Positions 25,371 through 33,833 are shown, counted from the stretch's first letter. The stretch is 64,000 nt of DNA from Desulfuromonadaceae bacterium (GCA_028687585.1 JAQTZV010000005.1:62001-126000); one strand, 5' to 3'. Notes: generated from the letters alone by a model not told the origin. Numbers and translations: made by a program.

Positions 25371-25943
25371 ATGAACAGGCAGCTTGCAACATTAATCGTC
25401 TTTGTGACAATGATAGCCGTATCCGGGTGTGTCGCACTGCTGCCACACTCCACTACGGTTACAAACTCACCATGGAAATCATACAAAGACGTTGTCGACG
25501 CATACAACAAAGTGACTCCGAGCAAATCAACGGTACATGACATCAAGAAACTCGGCTTCAACATCTATTCGACTTCAAATTTAAAAATACTCAGTTTTGT
25601 GGATATAGCAGTGGCAACTTCAACACTGAAACGTGACGATTTGGGAGCTGGCATTGATTTCTGTCTCAAGGTACGGGAACAGTGCACCGGCTATATATTC
25701 GAGCCGCAGGTTGTCAACAGTCACCGCTATGGAAACTTCTGGCTGGACACCTTTAATTTCAAGAAAAAGACCAGAGAGTCCGGGTGGCGGATCAGAGCTT
25801 CGTTTCTGATCGTCGATTCTGTTGTGGTCGAGAAATTCTGGTACGGAGAACCTCTGATCAGCCTGGACAAGGAGGTGGTAAATCCGCTTGGCCCCTTGCA
25901 GGAACTGGGCAATATCATTTCAACTCCGAAAATTGGTCCATAA
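25371..25943 (+). CDS. Predicted lipoprotein of unknown function
   Basis: A 190-residue protein with a lipoprotein signal: basic MNRQ, hydrophobic LATLIVFVTMIAVSG and lipobox VSGC at residues 17-20, so Cys20 is the expected lipidation site. The mature domain (SYKDVVDAYNKVTPSKSTVHDIKKLGFN, then ICLKVREQCTGYIFEP-like strands) is unfamiliar, although the wording recalls short envelope proteins that bind small ligands or peptides. It is isolated, in sparse accessory DNA just before the IS91-like element. Confidence 0.65.
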   Translation: MNRQLATLIVFVTMIAVSGCVALLPHSTTVTNSPWKSYKDVVDAYNKVTPSKSTVHDIKKLGFNIYSTSNLKILSFVDIAVATSTLKRDDLGAGIDFCLKVREQCTGYIFEPQVVNSHRYGNFWLDTFNFKKKTRESGWRIRASFLIVDSVVVEKFWYGEPLISLDKEVVNPLGPLQELGNIISTPKIGP

Positions 25944-26146
25944 TAACGGTTCGCGCAGTTGACCCGTTCGGGTAGACTGTCCGCCCGACCTGTGTCCAAC
26001 TGCCTGGTTCAAGTAAGCCGCTATCGCGGCAGTAAAATCAACAGCAAAAACCTTCCTCAATAATTCCACTAAAATTTCTTCCGTACCAGCCGTTCAATCA
26101 CATATTCCTTCTTTCTCAGGCATCACACTTTGAAAGGAGAAAGAAC

Positions 26147-27023
26147 ATGATGAACGACTGGTACGAAATATCTATGAAGGCAATGCAACTTGCAGGACTA
26201 TCGCAACGTTCGCAGTACACCTATACCCGCGAGGTGCGCTTGCTGGTGGAGTTCTACGGCAAGACCCCCGACCTCATCGCCCAGGACGAATTGGAGGAGT
26301 ACTTTCTCCACCGCTTAAACGTTACCAAATGGTCTGCTGCTACGCTCCGCGTCTGCTACAGCGGCATGCGCTTCTTTTTCGAGAAGATCCTACAGCGAGA
26401 CTGGAACATCTTTGGCTACCTATAGAGCCGAGCGTTCCAAGAAGCTCCCCGCTATCCTGTCACGAGAGGAGATCCTGCGTATCTTGTCCTGCGTACACGC
26501 TCCCCACTACAGAGCCTTCCTGTTAACTGCCTACTCCTGTGGTCTGCGCCTTCAGGAGGCACTATACCTGGATGTCGGTGATATTGACAGTGACCGGATG
26601 CTCATCTACGTACATCGCGGCAAGGGAGCCAAGGATCGCATGGTGCCACTGCCGCCGCAGACCCTTGAGGTGTTGCGTAATCACTGGAAGTCTCACAGAA
26701 ACCTACGCCTGATCTTTCCTGTTGTCGGGCGTGGACGAAAGATAGCTGCCACCACCCAATCCCCCATGGGCAAATCCAGTGTCCAGATAGCCATGAAGAA
26801 AGCGGTACGACTAGCCGGGGTTATCAAACGTTCAGTTCACATTCATTGTCTGCGCCACTCGTACGCCACACACCTTCTAGGGGAAGGGGTGAACCTGAGG
26901 GTTATTCAGCGCTATCTCGGCCATTCCAAGATTGAAACAACCATGGTGTATCTCCATCTGACCCGCAAGGGGCACGATGAGGCGGTCGAGGTGATCAACC
27001 GCATCATGGGAGGGCTCGTCTGA
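26147..27023 (+). pseudogene. Frameshifted tyrosine recombinase of an IS91-like element
   Basis: Two frames together make one integrase of about 290 residues. The first (26147-26425) holds the SAM-like core-binding domain (SQRSQYTYTREVRLLVEFYGK). The second (from about 26412) holds the catalytic domain with Arg in GLRLQEAL, HCLRHSYATH, LGHSKI and the nucleophile Tyr in TMVYLHL. The reading frame changes near 26415-26425, where NIFGYL ends in a stop while the other frame continues as YRAERSKKLP. All catalytic residues remain, so the break is either recent or a programmed frameshift. Its stop overlaps the transposase start, as in IS91-type elements that carry a Xer-like gene. Confidence 0.75.
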
Positions 27024-28116
27024 TGGGAGCAATCAGTGATATCTTCCGGCAATTTGCACCTGAATACCTGCGTCGTTTTGGTGATGCAATACCACATGAA
27101 CACAAGAAGGTCATTGATGCCATCGTGCGCTGTCGCACACAGGATAACGGCACCGTTGTGTACCGATGCGAGCAATGCGAACTCGACCACATCCTGAACC
27201 GCTCCTGCGGCAACCGCCACTGTCCACGGTGTCAAAGCCATAAGACCAGGCTGTGGCTGGAGAGGCAGATGGGGCGAATGCTCCCCGGACATCACTTCAT
27301 GATCACGTTTACGGTGCCTGAAGAGTTGCGCGATTTTATCAGATCCCATCAGAGGATCTGCTATGCCGCGTTGTTTGCCGCATCATCTGAAGCCATGAAG
27401 AAGCTCTGTCTCGACCCTCGGCATGTGGGTGGCGACCAGCCCGGTTTTTTTGGCGTGCTGCACACCTGGGGCAGTTGCAGTATCATCCCCACATCCATTA
27501 TGTTGTCCCCGGCGGAGCGATCTCTACCACTGATGAGATTTGGCGGCGCAGCGGAGAACAGTTCTTTGTACCGGTGAAGGCGCTCTCCGTTATCTTTCGC
27601 GCCAAGTTCATGGAACGTATGAAGAAGGCGGGGTTGGCAGGTCACGTTCCCAAAGAGGTATGGCAAAAAGCCTGGAACGTAAACTCACAGGCAGTGGGCA
27701 AAAGCGAGACGAGCATCAAGTATCTTGCCCCTTACGTCTTTCGCGTGGCCATCTCCGACAGCCGCATCGTAACGGTAGAAAACGGCAGAGTTATTTTCAA
27801 CTACAAGAAACATGGCAGCAATCGGCTGCGAACCATGGATCTAGACGCTATGGAGTTTATTCGTCGTTTTCTCTAGCACGTACTGCCAACCGGGTTTATG
27901 AAGGTGCGCTATTACGGCTTTATGAGCCCGAATGCCGCAGTATCACTTGAGGAGGTCAAAGCGAAAATCGCGCTTGCGTACGGCATAAAGACGCCGGAGT
28001 GCAAAACTGAATGCAAAGTCAAAGCGGTTCTCACCTGCCGTGACTGCGGCAGCCCAGTGCGGTATCTGTTTGCTACCCTCCCGGAACAGCGACAGGCTCG
28101 GGGATCGTCGGGATAG
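27023..28116 (+). pseudogene. Decayed IS91-family (Y2, HUH-type) transposase
   Basis: The N-terminal zinc-binding region is clear (CEQCELDHILNRSCGNRHCPRC), followed by HHFMITFTVPEELR as in IS91/IS801 transposases. A frameshift near 27470 moves the frame from HTWG to QYHPHIHYVVPGG, the HUH-like motif. At 27874-27876 an in-frame TAG interrupts RRFL-HVLPTGFMKVRYYGF, then the C-terminal part continues to 28116. The two lesions make the gene non-functional. It follows the damaged integrase directly. Confidence 0.8.
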
Positions 28117-28413
28117 CATTACGGAGGGGAAAAATCAAAATCTGATTGTTGTCAAAGAGCGCCTGATTTAAAGCGATAAACCATGGTAACGGGAGAGGTA
28201 CGTCCTCAGTCCCGGAAACCTGCCGATAAATTCGGAAACGGTTCTGAAAGACAGGTTCTGAACATCGAAAAACAACTGAGCAGAGAGACAAAAAGAGCTA
28301 ATTGCCGTTGCAACCGCCACACCCCCACCCGAGACAACTACTCAAATAAAAAACATCTGAACCATTACCCATTATAGGAAGAAGCGTGCCAATTTGCCCA
28401 GGCTTCTTGAACA

Positions 28414-28450
28414 AAGGTTTGAACCGACCTTGCAGGTCGGATCAAACCTT
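28414..28450. repeat. 37-base near-perfect hairpin after the IS91-like element
   Basis: AAGGTTTGA-A-CCGACC, loop TTGCA, GGTCGG-A-TCAAACCTT: 15 paired positions with a single A/A mismatch. Subterminal hairpins are typical of the replication ends of IS91-type elements, so this may mark one end. No T-run follows on either strand, which argues against an ordinary terminator. Confidence 0.55.
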
Positions 28451-28548
28451 ATGGTTGGGACTTCGCTTTTTAGCCGTTGGTTTACTAGGTCTGACCCTCT
28501 GCGGTTTGTTCTCCAGCTGTTCCCCAATTTAATTTAATATTTATCCGT

Positions 28549-28565
28549 TGTCGATATATTTTACA
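28549..28565. promoter_or_regulatory. Upstream site of PEP-CTERM gene 1
   Basis: TGTCGATATATTTTACA matches 15 of 17 bases with the site upstream of PEP-CTERM gene 2 at 38042-38058. It lies 78 bases before the -24 element; the second lies 79 bases before its own. Confidence 0.6.
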
Positions 28566-28626
28566 CTACCACTAAATCAGCACATCAATCAGTTAACAAA
28601 TGTTTAATTCTAGCGTGTTACATACT

Positions 28627-28642
28627 TGGCAAGCTATTTGCT
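28627..28642 (+). promoter_or_regulatory. Sigma-54 promoter of PEP-CTERM gene 1
   Basis: TGGCAAGCTATTTGCT differs from the -24/-12 consensus at one conserved position and has correct spacing. Transcription would start about 40 bases before the ATG. Confidence 0.75.
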
Positions 28643-28692
28643 TTACGTAATTAAGACTTAAACTCAGTAAAATACAGAAGGGGGTATTGAAT

Positions 28693-29403
28693 ATGATTAA
28701 CAAAATATTACTAACATTATGCGCCGTTCTCCTTGCTTCAAATGCTTTTGCTTACAGCTCTACGGTTCTTTACGACAACAGCAATCCCACCTGGAATACT
28801 ACCTCTCTTACCGGGTACGCGACTAATGGCACACAAATGGATGGCATGACTGTGACCGCACACTATTTCAGTGGCGACCAGACAGCCACCTGGGGGCATT
28901 CAGGAGCTATTGGGAGTGCAACGGGGACTTACTTCAGCCTCCAAGAAACTGGAGATACTTTTGGTGGGCATTGGACTCTTACAACATCAGCTTTACTGCT
29001 TGGTCTTACAATCGATGCCGGTGACGGAAATACCGTATTTGACGCAATAATGGATCCATCGCTTTCCGATGGTTCTGCAAGGGGTTGGCCTTTTGAGATT
29101 GTCAGTGCCATTACAAACAACAGTAATTTGGAAGTACAAGCAACTTATTCTGGCCGGGTAAGCGTAAACAATACTTTCACCGATCCTATTGATCTATATC
29201 GTACTTTGGATTTAGTCTTTATTGGTGGATTTTATGGTGTTGCTGGTGCCGATGGAGCCCTTACTTTCATCACTGACACGGATAATCTCTTGATATCTGG
29301 CGACATAACACCCAACAATCCTGTACCGGAACCATCCACCATGCTTCTCCTTGGTGGCGGCCTTGTCGGACTTGCTTTCTGGAGAAAGCGTAAAAACGTA
29401 TAA
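28693..29403 (+). CDS. PEP-CTERM sorting-domain surface protein
   Basis: A 236-residue exported protein. The signal peptide is MINKILLTLCAVLLASNAFA. The C-terminus is a canonical PEP-CTERM tag: the PVPEPST motif, a hydrophobic helix (MLLLGGGLVGLAFW) and a basic tail RKRKNV. Such tags are cut by exosortases and anchor proteins to extracellular polysaccharide in EPS-producing Gram-negatives. The mature part (about 190 residues, rich in Thr, Gly and Asn) has no named domain. ATG at 28693 is chosen, with a GGGGG-type site upstream; the longer frame starts at TTG six bases earlier. No exosortase gene lies in this window. Confidence 0.85.
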   Translation: MINKILLTLCAVLLASNAFAYSSTVLYDNSNPTWNTTSLTGYATNGTQMDGMTVTAHYFSGDQTATWGHSGAIGSATGTYFSLQETGDTFGGHWTLTTSALLLGLTIDAGDGNTVFDAIMDPSLSDGSARGWPFEIVSAITNNSNLEVQATYSGRVSVNNTFTDPIDLYRTLDLVFIGGFYGVAGADGALTFITDTDNLLISGDITPNNPVPEPSTMLLLGGGLVGLAFWRKRKNV

Positions 29404-29450
29404 TCCGTGGATGGTATTGATAAAAAATTATCTGTCGGAAATATTTACAA

Positions 29451-29482
29451 AAAAAGGGCGGCCACTTGGTCGTCTTTTTTTA
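29451..29482 (+). terminator. Terminator of PEP-CTERM gene 1
   Basis: AAAGGGCGGCC pairs with GGTCGTCTTTT, using several G-U pairs, around ACTT and is followed by a T-run. A similar hairpin follows PEP-CTERM gene 2. Confidence 0.7.
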
Positions 29483-29564
29483 TTTTCATTGAGATGTTTA
29501 GCTAGAGCACATATCACTTTGGTCGTCCTCGCTGAATCATTCAATACAGGTGATCCCAATTCAT

Positions 29565-29660
29565 ACGTGAAGAGTTCGGATTGCGGTAGGAATGCCCGTT
29601 GCCCGCACAGATCCGTACGTGAGGAGCTACCTCATTCGACTCCTGCCTCAGGTAGAAGAG
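29565..29660 (-). other. Possible group II intron fragment
   Basis: On the minus strand the stretch reads ...GTCGAATGAGGTAGCTCC, then CACGTACGGATCTGTGCGGG, which resembles the structured DNA around the reverse-transcriptase region of bacterial group II introns. No reverse transcriptase frame and no complete domain V are seen, so this would be a scrap. Confidence 0.3.
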
Positions 29661-29666
29661 AACTAA

Positions 29667-29743
29667 GGGGTCTCAACTCTTGACATATCGGCTCATTATT
29701 TCTGTTTTGTCAGCAGTTGAGACTTGCCCCCTCTATCTTCTCT
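29667..29743. repeat. Palindromic small repeat, copy 1
   Basis: The core 29670-29723 has arms GTCTCAACT and AGTTGAGAC around a 36-base interior nearly identical to copy 2 at 37906-37959. The flanks GGGG and CCCCCTCTATCTTCTC extend the pairing. The remaining sequence of 29404-29819 holds a terminator and a possible intron scrap but no gene. Confidence 0.75.
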
Positions 29744-29819
29744 CAGCATCTCCAATTAATACCAGTTGCACTAATTTCACGCCTTTTTCAGCATCTCCAA
29801 AAGCATACTTAGCGACATC

Positions 29820-30566
29820 TCAGTTCATGGCCAGATCAGAAACAATTTGGGCGGCGATTTGTTGACTGGCGCTTGTCAGAAGTGTGTCGATAAAGTCGTT
29901 GCTCTCGTCCAGCCAAATTGACAGGCTGCTGGTGGGGGCAACATACTGGTACATTTTTTGTTCTGTGGTCTTAACATCCTTCGCAACGCCTCTTTGCACA
30001 GATACCAATACCCTTACCGTACAGTTGATTTGTTCATCACGCATTGAGGACAGCAGCAGATCTTGCAGCTCGATGGTCACCAGAGCCGCCGACTGGCCTG
30101 TACCAAGCTTCCAGTACTTTTGTGCCCGGTCATTGACATTCTTCTGCAGCTCGGCTGGCAAGGAGTGAGACTGCTGCACACGCATCACCCTATCGAGCAA
30201 CTGAGCGGATTTTCCACTTGAAAGCTCGCCGGTAATGCCCACCCCCGCGCCCACTCCCGCGCCCGCGACTGTCCCGACGATGGCGCCTGCTAAGGCATAG
30301 ATTGGACTGCAAATGATAAAGAAAGGACCGCAAGACAGACCAGCTACGGCGCCGGCCACCGCGCCGCCCGTTGCTCCGGTTCCGGCGCCAGTCTTGGTGT
30401 TGCTACCAAGATCTTCGTTGCGGATATCAATGACGCCATCGGCTTGCGGGCTCCTTGTGAACACGATCGAAAGCGGCTCGCCCCGGCGTATTGGCTTTAA
30501 CCGCGGTGTCGCACAACCGATAAGCAGGTTAAGCGCCAGGATAGCACCCATTATTTGCTTGCTCAT
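29820..30566 (-). CDS. Glycine-zipper lipoprotein of unknown function
   Basis: A 248-residue predicted lipoprotein. The lipobox is LLIGC in MSKQIMGAILALNLLIGCATP, so Cys18 would be lipidated. Residues about 55-120 are strikingly rich in Gly and Ala (TGAGTGATGGAVAGAVAGL, LAGAIVGTVAGAGVGAGVG), the pattern of glycine-zipper helices in outer-membrane lipoproteins. The C-terminal half is soluble (VQQSHSLPAELQKNVND..., VRVLVSVQRGVAKDVK). The ATG at 30566 follows a G-run with GAGG and gives the lipobox at the normal place; the longer frame does not. No co-directional neighbour is close. Confidence 0.65.
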   Translation of the reverse strand: MSKQIMGAILALNLLIGCATPRLKPIRRGEPLSIVFTRSPQADGVIDIRNEDLGSNTKTGAGTGATGGAVAGAVAGLSCGPFFIICSPIYALAGAIVGTVAGAGVGAGVGITGELSSGKSAQLLDRVMRVQQSHSLPAELQKNVNDRAQKYWKLGTGQSAALVTIELQDLLLSSMRDEQINCTVRVLVSVQRGVAKDVKTTEQKMYQYVAPTSSLSIWLDESNDFIDTLLTSASQQIAAQIVSDLAMN

Positions 30567-30692
30567 AGCCCCCCCCCTCAATGACGACAGCGTATTAACC
30601 TGTAAATGTTTTACAGATTTAATCCACTTTTGCAATCTATCCTACACTACCTTCATATACACCCAACGGTGTGGGAGTTAACCAAGCGGTTT

Positions 30693-30968
30693 TTAGGCTA
30701 TCCCGAACAGGTGGCTGTTATGTGTTCCAACCCAGTCAGGATTTTCTACCACAGAAATAAAGGCCGAGTAAGTACCCGGTAGATGGACTCGTATGGAAAG
30801 ATGAACAACACAAATGCCAAGATCCCGATTTTGATTGAGTTCAAATGCCGTCAATAGGTAAGATTTACTCTTTCCCATAAAATCAGATGTGGAGTCTTTT
30901 TGTTCTCGTCTGAATGCGTCAATGCATTCGTCAAAAAGAACATGATCAGCTGTTACCGCACGTGACAT
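30693..30968 (-). CDS. Hypothetical protein
   Basis: A 91-residue soluble protein (MSRAVTADHVLFDECIDAFRREQ...). GGAG lies nine bases before the ATG at 30968, which is why I prefer it to the longer frame. The C-terminal half is strand-rich (DLGICVVHLSIRVHLPGTYSAFISVVENPDWVG). I recognise no family and see no operon partner. It could be a small adaptor or a remnant. Confidence 0.5.
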   Translation of the reverse strand: MSRAVTADHVLFDECIDAFRREQKDSTSDFMGKSKSYLLTAFELNQNRDLGICVVHLSIRVHLPGTYSAFISVVENPDWVGTHNSHLFGIA

Positions 30969-31317
30969 GTGTGTTCTCCAAAAATCCAACTTGTTATTGA
31001 TCAGACCCGGCCAACATTCTCCCAAAACCTAAACCTTTATACCAATTCTAAAACCAAATAAACGTAACCTTCTGATATACATGAAAACATACCGTTAACT
31101 AACACTCCTTTTTGGATATTAGAAAGACGTCTGGCCAACATCCCAGGCTGTCTGATGAAACATTCCCCTCTGAGTAAGCAGTAATATAAATACGATCCGA
31201 TGCCACGACAACATCTGAAATGCCGTCGTATTCTATATGAAAATTTCACAATAAAGAAGCTAAAGAAGAAGAAAGTTGAAGTTAAATTAGAGCCAACCTT
31301 CTAGTATTATAAAAGCG
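30969..31317. other. Gene-free stretch before the hgc operon terminator
   Basis: About 350 bases in which I see no promoter, RNA gene or repeat worth naming. A 70-codon minus-strand frame at 31037-31249 has no ribosome site or family features and was not accepted. Confidence 0.4.
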
Positions 31318-31346
31318 AAAAGGCCGGAATTTCCATTCCGGCCTTT
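31318..31346 (-). terminator. Terminator of the hgc operon
   Basis: Perfect arms AAAGGCCGGAA and TTCCGGCCTTT around a 6-base loop, 40 bases past the stop of the AhpD-like gene on the minus strand. Confidence 0.75.
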
Positions 31347-31385
31347 CTTAGTCCCATTAAAATTTGCGGCGTTACGGAAGCATGC

Positions 31386-31670
31386 TCAACAACATGATTT
31401 GGCTTCTGTCGCATTTGCGCAGCAGGCGCCTGGCGCTGCCACCGGTTCGCATGCCGACGTTGAAAGCTTACGGGAAGCCGCCTCCCGCACTTTATCCGCC
31501 GGTACGCGTTTGATTTTGTCAGCGAGATCGATCGCGGCCGTAATTTCCGCATCGTTTAGCCCCGCCTTACGGGCTTCCTGAATGTGAAATTCGATACAGG
31601 GGACGCAGTTGCTTGCCAGTGCGGCACCGAGTGCTACGAGTTCGTGTTCACGTGGATTCAGAGTGGTCAT
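31386..31670 (-). CDS. Carboxymuconolactone decarboxylase / AhpD-like protein
   Basis: A 94-residue protein of the CMD/AhpD fold. The redox motif is NCVPCIEFHIQEARKAG (about residues 21-37), matching the CxxC-xxxH pattern of alkylhydroperoxidase AhpD-like proteins. The C-terminus is rich in Cys (SACEPVAAPGACCANA, KSCC), which is unusual and suggests thiol chemistry or metal binding. The ATG at 31670 has AAGGAG six bases before it; the longer frame above lies inside the sigma-factor gene. It is the last gene of the minus-strand hgc operon and is followed by a terminator. Confidence 0.85.
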   Translation of the reverse strand: MTTLNPREHELVALGAALASNCVPCIEFHIQEARKAGLNDAEITAAIDLADKIKRVPADKVREAASRKLSTSACEPVAAPGACCANATEAKSCC

Positions 31671-31758
31671 TGTGTGGCTCCTTTTCAAATACTGAAATGT
31701 AATTGCTTCTGTCACTATAGACGGAGGAGACACGCTAAAAGATACACCGGGAGAAAAT

Positions 31759-32319
31759 TTATTTCGATTTGCGGTCGCACATGAGTTCGCTCCGCTCGTC
31801 GTGATAGAAGCTGCAGTGAGATTCCATGGCGTTCCGTAGGGCAGTGCGGGCACGATGGAGCCTGATCTTGACCGTATCGAGAGTGATGCCGAGAATCGCA
31901 GAAATTTCGGCGTTGGTGATCTCTTCGAATTCGCTGAGGAGCAGTACGGTGCGGTAATTTTTTGGCAACTGGTCAACCACACCGCGTATGCAGGCGGTCA
32001 TCTCTCTGCGGATATATTCGTGATCTGCCCCCTGCGCACCGCTATCAGGAAAATCGTCAAGCGAAGCGTCATCGTCGAGCTGTTGTTCACTTTCCTTTTG
32101 CCGTGCCAGTGATGAAGAGGCATGATCGAGGGCCGAGTTCGTCGCAATGCGGTAGATCCAGGTGGACAGGGAGGAGTCACCACGGAAACCGTCAAGTGAC
32201 CGGCTTACCTTGAGAAAAACTGTCTGGGTAAGATCGACGGCTTCCGTCTCACCGGATAAATGGGTGAGATAACGGTGAATTCTGGGGTGATATTCCTGAT
32301 AAATAGTAGAAAAGTCCAT
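31759..32319 (-). CDS. ECF-type sigma-70 family factor
   Basis: A 186-residue alternative sigma factor. Region 2 is recognisable (YHPRIHRYLTHLSGETEAVDLTQTVFLKVSRSLDGFRGDSSLSTWIYRIATNSALDH) and region 4 carries the helix-turn-helix (EFEEITNAEISAILGITLDTVKIRLHRARTAL). A short tail has Cys residues (HCSFYHDERSELMCDRK). The ATG at 32319 has AAAGGA before it. It starts 31 bases after hgcB on the same strand, and no anti-sigma gene is adjacent; the next gene encodes an AhpD-like thiol protein. A redox- or metal-responsive sigma factor is a reasonable inference, no more. Confidence 0.88.
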   Translation of the reverse strand: MDFSTIYQEYHPRIHRYLTHLSGETEAVDLTQTVFLKVSRSLDGFRGDSSLSTWIYRIATNSALDHASSSLARQKESEQQLDDDASLDDFPDSGAQGADHEYIRREMTACIRGVVDQLPKNYRTVLLLSEFEEITNAEISAILGITLDTVKIRLHRARTALRNAMESHCSFYHDERSELMCDRKSK

Positions 32320-32350
32320 GTTTGTAGTTCCTTTCGCTTTCAGACCTGTT

Positions 32351-32644
32351 TCAGGAGCAGCAGCCGCTCCCTCCCACTTTAGCCAAGTTGTGATCCCGCA
32401 GCCATTCATTGATCATGCCGGAGGCACAGCCGACTCCGGCATCAACCGAAATCGCCTTGACCGGACAGTTGACGGCGCAGGCGCCGCACTCCATGCAGGC
32501 ATCCAGGTCCCGAAGAGAAGCTTTTCTGTCGGCAAACGAGAACACCTGGTGCGGACAGACCTCCAGACACCTGCCGCAGCCGATGCAGGCCGGCTGATCC
32601 AGTTTCAGCGTTGCGACATTTTCCAGATAACGAAACCCTTTCAT
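32351..32644 (-). CDS. hgcB: HgcB, ferredoxin of mercury methylation
   Basis: A 97-residue dicluster ferredoxin. The two cluster motifs are CIGCGRCLEVCP and CMECGACAVNCP; the second matches the HgcB signature C-M-E-C-G-A-C-A-x-N-C-P. The C-terminal Cys pair (GSGCCS) is a known feature of HgcB. It supplies electrons to reduce the corrinoid of HgcA so that a methyl group can pass to Hg(II). The gene lies 10 bases after hgcA on the same strand, the standard order. Together the two genes predict the ability to make methylmercury, provided hgcA is translated. Confidence 0.93.
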   Translation of the reverse strand: MKGFRYLENVATLKLDQPACIGCGRCLEVCPHQVFSFADRKASLRDLDACMECGACAVNCPVKAISVDAGVGCASGMINEWLRDHNLAKVGGSGCCS

Positions 32645-32654
32645 ACCGTTCTCC

Positions 32655-33833
32655 TTACAGGAATTTCCCTGCCAGCAGCAGGATCAGAGTGACAATCATC
32701 GCCCCCCCCATGGCGGGCAAGGCGATGCGCATCTCCTTCTTGACCCCCGAGCGGGAGGTATAGGTGGAGCAGCCGGTAAAGTTGAGCGTATAGAAGGCGC
32801 TGAGCGCCGGCAGAGCCAGAAACAGTGCGGCAGTGACGGCGCCGTTCCACCCCGCCCCCCCCGCCAGGGAGTAGAACAGGCCGCTCCAGAGCAGGCCGGC
32901 GAAGGCCCCCTTGACGGCGAAGCTGCGCCCCGGCAGCCAGGGGAGCAGCAGCGGCCCAAGCACGATCCCGGTCAGGCAGGCGCCCAGACAGGCGATAACA
33001 GCGGTGAATCCGGCAGCGGGACCGGCCAGAAGGGCGCCCAGCAACAGCGCAACTCCGCTAATGACCGCAATCGATTTCAGTCCCATCACCAGTTCAACCG
33101 GAATCAGCACCAGTCGCTCGTACAGGGTAAAGGTCAGTTGACGCATCTCCGGCGTGGTAACCGTGCCGTTATCCAGATACTCCGGCAGGTCGGCGGCCCG
33201 TATGGCGGCATAGCTGACCGAAAAACCGCTGCGCCGGGCCACCTCATGGGCGGCGACCCCCGGAGCGCCCAGAATCGGCAGAATCAGGCGGCGGTGACTG
33301 ACGACCCTGGCCAGACCGGTCGAGGTAACCTGCTTCACCAGTTCGCTTGTACCGAACGTCCCCTTCCCTGCCGCACACCAGACGTTGATGCCGAAGGTTT
33401 CCAGTACCAGCAGCCAGGCATTGCGCCCCGCCAACTCGTGACGAACGATATCGTAGCTCATCTTGTAGTTGGCAGTCACCAGCACCGGATCATGTGCCGT
33501 CGGTGTACCGATGGCGTACAGACCGGGGGGAACGATGTAATTCATCCGCCCGATGCCCCAGCGAGCCTTGCAAGCCCCGAACTGATCACTCACGTTCAGT
33601 TGTGAAGAAATGCGTGGTACAGGGCCGACCGGAGTTTCCTGCCATGCAATAAAACCGGGAACTTTTTCCGTGATTCCGCCACCGCCGGTGGGGGTTGTGG
33701 GGCCTCAACAGGGGGGCGTATCTAAGCCGTTTGCCGATTCGGACGTACTGCAGGCACTCCCTGCGGGCGAAACTGTTTTCCGGACACTTTTTATTTTGAA
33801 TTGGCCTGCCTTACCATTATTTACTTGCAACAT
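32655..33833 (-). CDS. hgcA: HgcA, corrinoid mercury methyltransferase, with in-frame UGA at codon 43
   Basis: HgcA transfers a methyl group from a cobalamin to Hg(II). The diagnostic cap-helix motif NVWCAAGKG is intact (residues 150-158 in my numbering, Cys153 being the expected cobalt ligand), and the C-terminal half carries membrane helices. I extend the gene to ATG 33833, 80 codons above the first start (GTG 33593) after the UGA, for three reasons. GGGAGG lies nine bases before this ATG, while the GTG has no ribosome site. The intervening frame reads as protein (TEKVPGFIAWQETPVGPVPR). The ATG overlaps the marR end. One TGA (33705-33707) interrupts this frame directly after a Cys codon, and a hairpin follows, so selenocysteine is possible. 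Otherwise the gene is broken or the base is an error. Confidence 0.8.
33676..33694 (-). promoter_or_regulatory. Possible bacterial SECIS hairpin in hgcA
   Basis: Starting 18 bases after the UGA an apical loop GGC is closed by CCACC/GGTGG, with two more pairs beyond a C-C mismatch. This fits the published bSECIS pattern as I recall it: 16-37 bases from UGA to loop, stem of at least 4 bp, G in the first two loop positions. The GC-rich context makes chance hairpins likely. Confidence 0.45.

Larger units (their letters stand above)
26147..28450 (+). mobile_element. Remnant IS91-like element with integrase and transposase
   Basis: The span covers the two damaged genes and the 37-base hairpin downstream. 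Exact ends are not determined; IS91-type elements lack terminal inverted repeats and leave no target duplication, so boundaries cannot be read by eye. The stretch 28117-28413 holds no gene. Confidence 0.5.

Noticed and set aside
31037..31249. 70-codon minus-strand frame
   Set aside because: No ribosome site, unusual composition, no family likeness; probably chance.
33593..33833. hgcA starting at GTG 33593 as the only coding sequence
   Set aside because: This GTG has no ribosome site, and the codons above it read as protein up to an ATG with a strong site. It remains the fallback if the UGA is a true stop.
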